A stretch of 17,671 nucleotides of DNA from contig JAJIRX010000023.1 of the NCBI GenBank assembly GCA_023853785.1, positions 1-17,671 of the forward strand, read 5' to 3'. Of this stretch, positions 16,387-17,671 are shown one piece after another. The notes under the pieces are model-generated. The model made no database searches, had not been told where the DNA came from, and saw nothing but the letters and a program-made list of their open reading frames with translations. The position numbers and the translations under genes were made by a program. Position 1 is the stretch's first letter. Every line of letters begins with the position of its first letter. This stretch comes from Psilocybe azurescens. Taxonomy: Eukaryota > Basidiomycota > Agaricomycetes > Agaricales > Agrocybaceae.

Positions 16387-17671
16387 ATGGACGACGTGCT
16401 CTCTCTCAATCAAGACCTGCTGCAGAATATCACCATCCGAAAATGGTCCACGTGTACGCCCGACGCGTTTCTCGTCATACATATATATTGATAATACAAA
16501 CGCTGTATCCGCAGTGGCTTCGTGGGCCGTACTTCTCTACGAGTACGTCATCACGCTCAGCGAGGAGATACGGCATATCTGGAGGTACGCAGGCTGGACT
16601 CGAACGCGTCCATGCGCTTGTTGGAATCATCCTATGTATATTCAACGAGTCTTCTAGCTTCCCTGTGAGAAATGTGCGCCTCATATACATACTCGCTCGA
16701 TATTTTGCCATCATAGTACAGAGGTCCGTCCGTTCTTTATGTACGCATTGCGTTATTTCGGACGCTCTCTCTGATAATTTTCCAATCTTAAGCATCAATG
16801 TCTTCCTAACTTTCTGGCCTTTATCGTCAACTGACATACCCGAGAGAAGCTGTAGGAGATGGTTCGTATTCCAGCTAACATCCACGTGTGTGTTGATGGC
16901 TGCGCTGGACAGCATTCTCATGCTCAGAGGTAAGCAGGCAAATTGTTCGTTTTCATTCTTAAGAGATATCTTCGGGGTCATGCAAAAGTGGAGGTAATAA
17001 CTAATCCGGAGTCTCTTGCACGCAGTGTACGCTCTGCATCGCAAAATTGGCGGGTCGGTGCTTTATTGGTTGTTCTATTCTGTGGACAGATTGGAACGGA
17101 CGCGATATGCGGAAACAGGGCGGTGAAACGTGCCATACACCAAGATTTGTGACGCAAGTAGAACCCACCCCTACGTCCTCTATTACTGGTGCGTTTTGTC
17201 ACGCATCAAACCGCTCATTCAGCTTTCAATAAGTGATATTTGGTTACAGTATTTCGTCTGGATCACGCATATATCCCTGGGCGTGCTGACTGCGCTCAAG
17301 TACAATCTCGTGGAGGATGAATATTCCCGTCGTAAGAGTCGTCACTCGCGACGGAGCATGGATTACTATTATAGTCTGCTGTAAGTCGCATGATATTAAT
17401 CTCTCAATCGTCTTACCGTTCACTCAAATTTCTCCATCGTAATCTTAACCAAAATACAATTTCATTTTCAATTCCAATGGTCAATAACAGCCTTTTCACG
17501 ACTGTCGCACCATGGGCGCTCATACAACAGGTTACAAAAGCACACGTCGTCTTTGGGTGCGTAATATTTAATCTCATCTATCTGTGTACCGTCGAGGTCC
17601 CCAGCGGCGTGCATTGTGCTGCCCATTCAAGCTGAATTGCTCATGTATCCCTGCGTTGTAGATGGCCGATA
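16387..17671 (+). CDS. DUF6533-type seven-helix membrane protein B, 3' partial, several frameshifts
   Basis: This is a tandem paralogue of the gene at 14082. Exons are 16387-16453, 16515-16584, 16658-16723, 16793-16929, 17026-17188, 17250-17380, 17491-17556 and 17662 onward, leaving the window. Exons 2, 3, 4 and 6 have the same length as in gene A (70, 66, 137, 131 bases), and all phases agree. The DUF6533 block is ASWAVLLYEYVITLSEEIRH then W, and IYILARYFAIIVQ. Later blocks include CRRWFVFQLTSTCVLMAALD, VGALLVVLFCGQIG, VWITHISLGVLTALKY and APWALIQQVTKAHVVFG. Aligned to gene A it shows single-base changes of frame near 17044 (minus A), 17127 (plus A), 17255 (minus one), 17312 (plus G) and 17495 (minus one). 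A TGA occurs between the first two. As read it is not translatable past exon 4. Intron 3 has a CTGAT branch-site match at the same place as gene A. Confidence 0.82.

Noticed and set aside
16475..17044. 189-codon minus-strand frame
   Set aside because: It is antisense to the exons of DUF6533-type gene B. The plus strand matches gene A exon by exon.
1..17671. CRISPR-like arrays or bacterial-style operons
   Set aside because: No regularly spaced short repeats were found, and the intron-rich genes show the DNA is eukaryotic.

Overview
The window looks like nuclear DNA of a basidiomycete fungus, probably an Agaricomycete. The evidence is genes split by many short introns (about 48-130 bases) with GT..AG ends, a large divergent G protein alpha subunit, two seven-helix DUF6533-type membrane proteins of a family expanded in Agaricomycetes, F-box-like fragments, and a Ty1/copia retrotransposon. 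No bacterial operon, CRISPR array, rRNA or convincing tRNA was seen.

Layout. Positions 1-4949 (minus strand) hold a nearly complete Ty1/copia element: 5' LTR, a primer-binding site matching the anticodon region of initiator-Met tRNA, gag, protease, integrase, reverse transcriptase and RNase H. The last few pol codons and the 3' LTR lie beyond the left edge. Just to its right are the first ~150 codons of an F-box-like gene (minus, about 4990-5422). That gene stops close to the LTR, as if cut by the insertion. An unrecognised plus-strand reading frame (5862-6307) and about 1.2 kb of apparently gene-free DNA follow.

Positions 7546-10111 (plus) hold a ten-exon Galpha gene. With two single-base corrections its exons sum to 1770 bases (589 residues). 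It has a large helical-domain insertion and substitutions at both positions equivalent to Ras Gly12 and Gln61. A second F-box-like fragment (minus, about 11460-12045) comes next, then an 883-bp TIR element with a 9-bp target duplication (12411-13293).

The right end holds a tandem pair of paralogous DUF6533-type genes (plus): 14082-15424, complete with nine exons, and 16387 to beyond the right edge. Exon phases and nearly all exon lengths agree between the two.

Genes in every part of the window carry isolated one-base indels, many in short homopolymers, while the encoded protein stays recognisable on both sides. This points either to an incompletely polished long-read assembly or to widespread recent pseudogenisation, and it affects how every gene here should be read. 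No clearly new multi-gene system was found. The most interesting biology is the Galpha with two altered GTPase positions, lying about 4 kb from two predicted seven-helix proteins. A receptor-G protein link between them is only a hypothesis.
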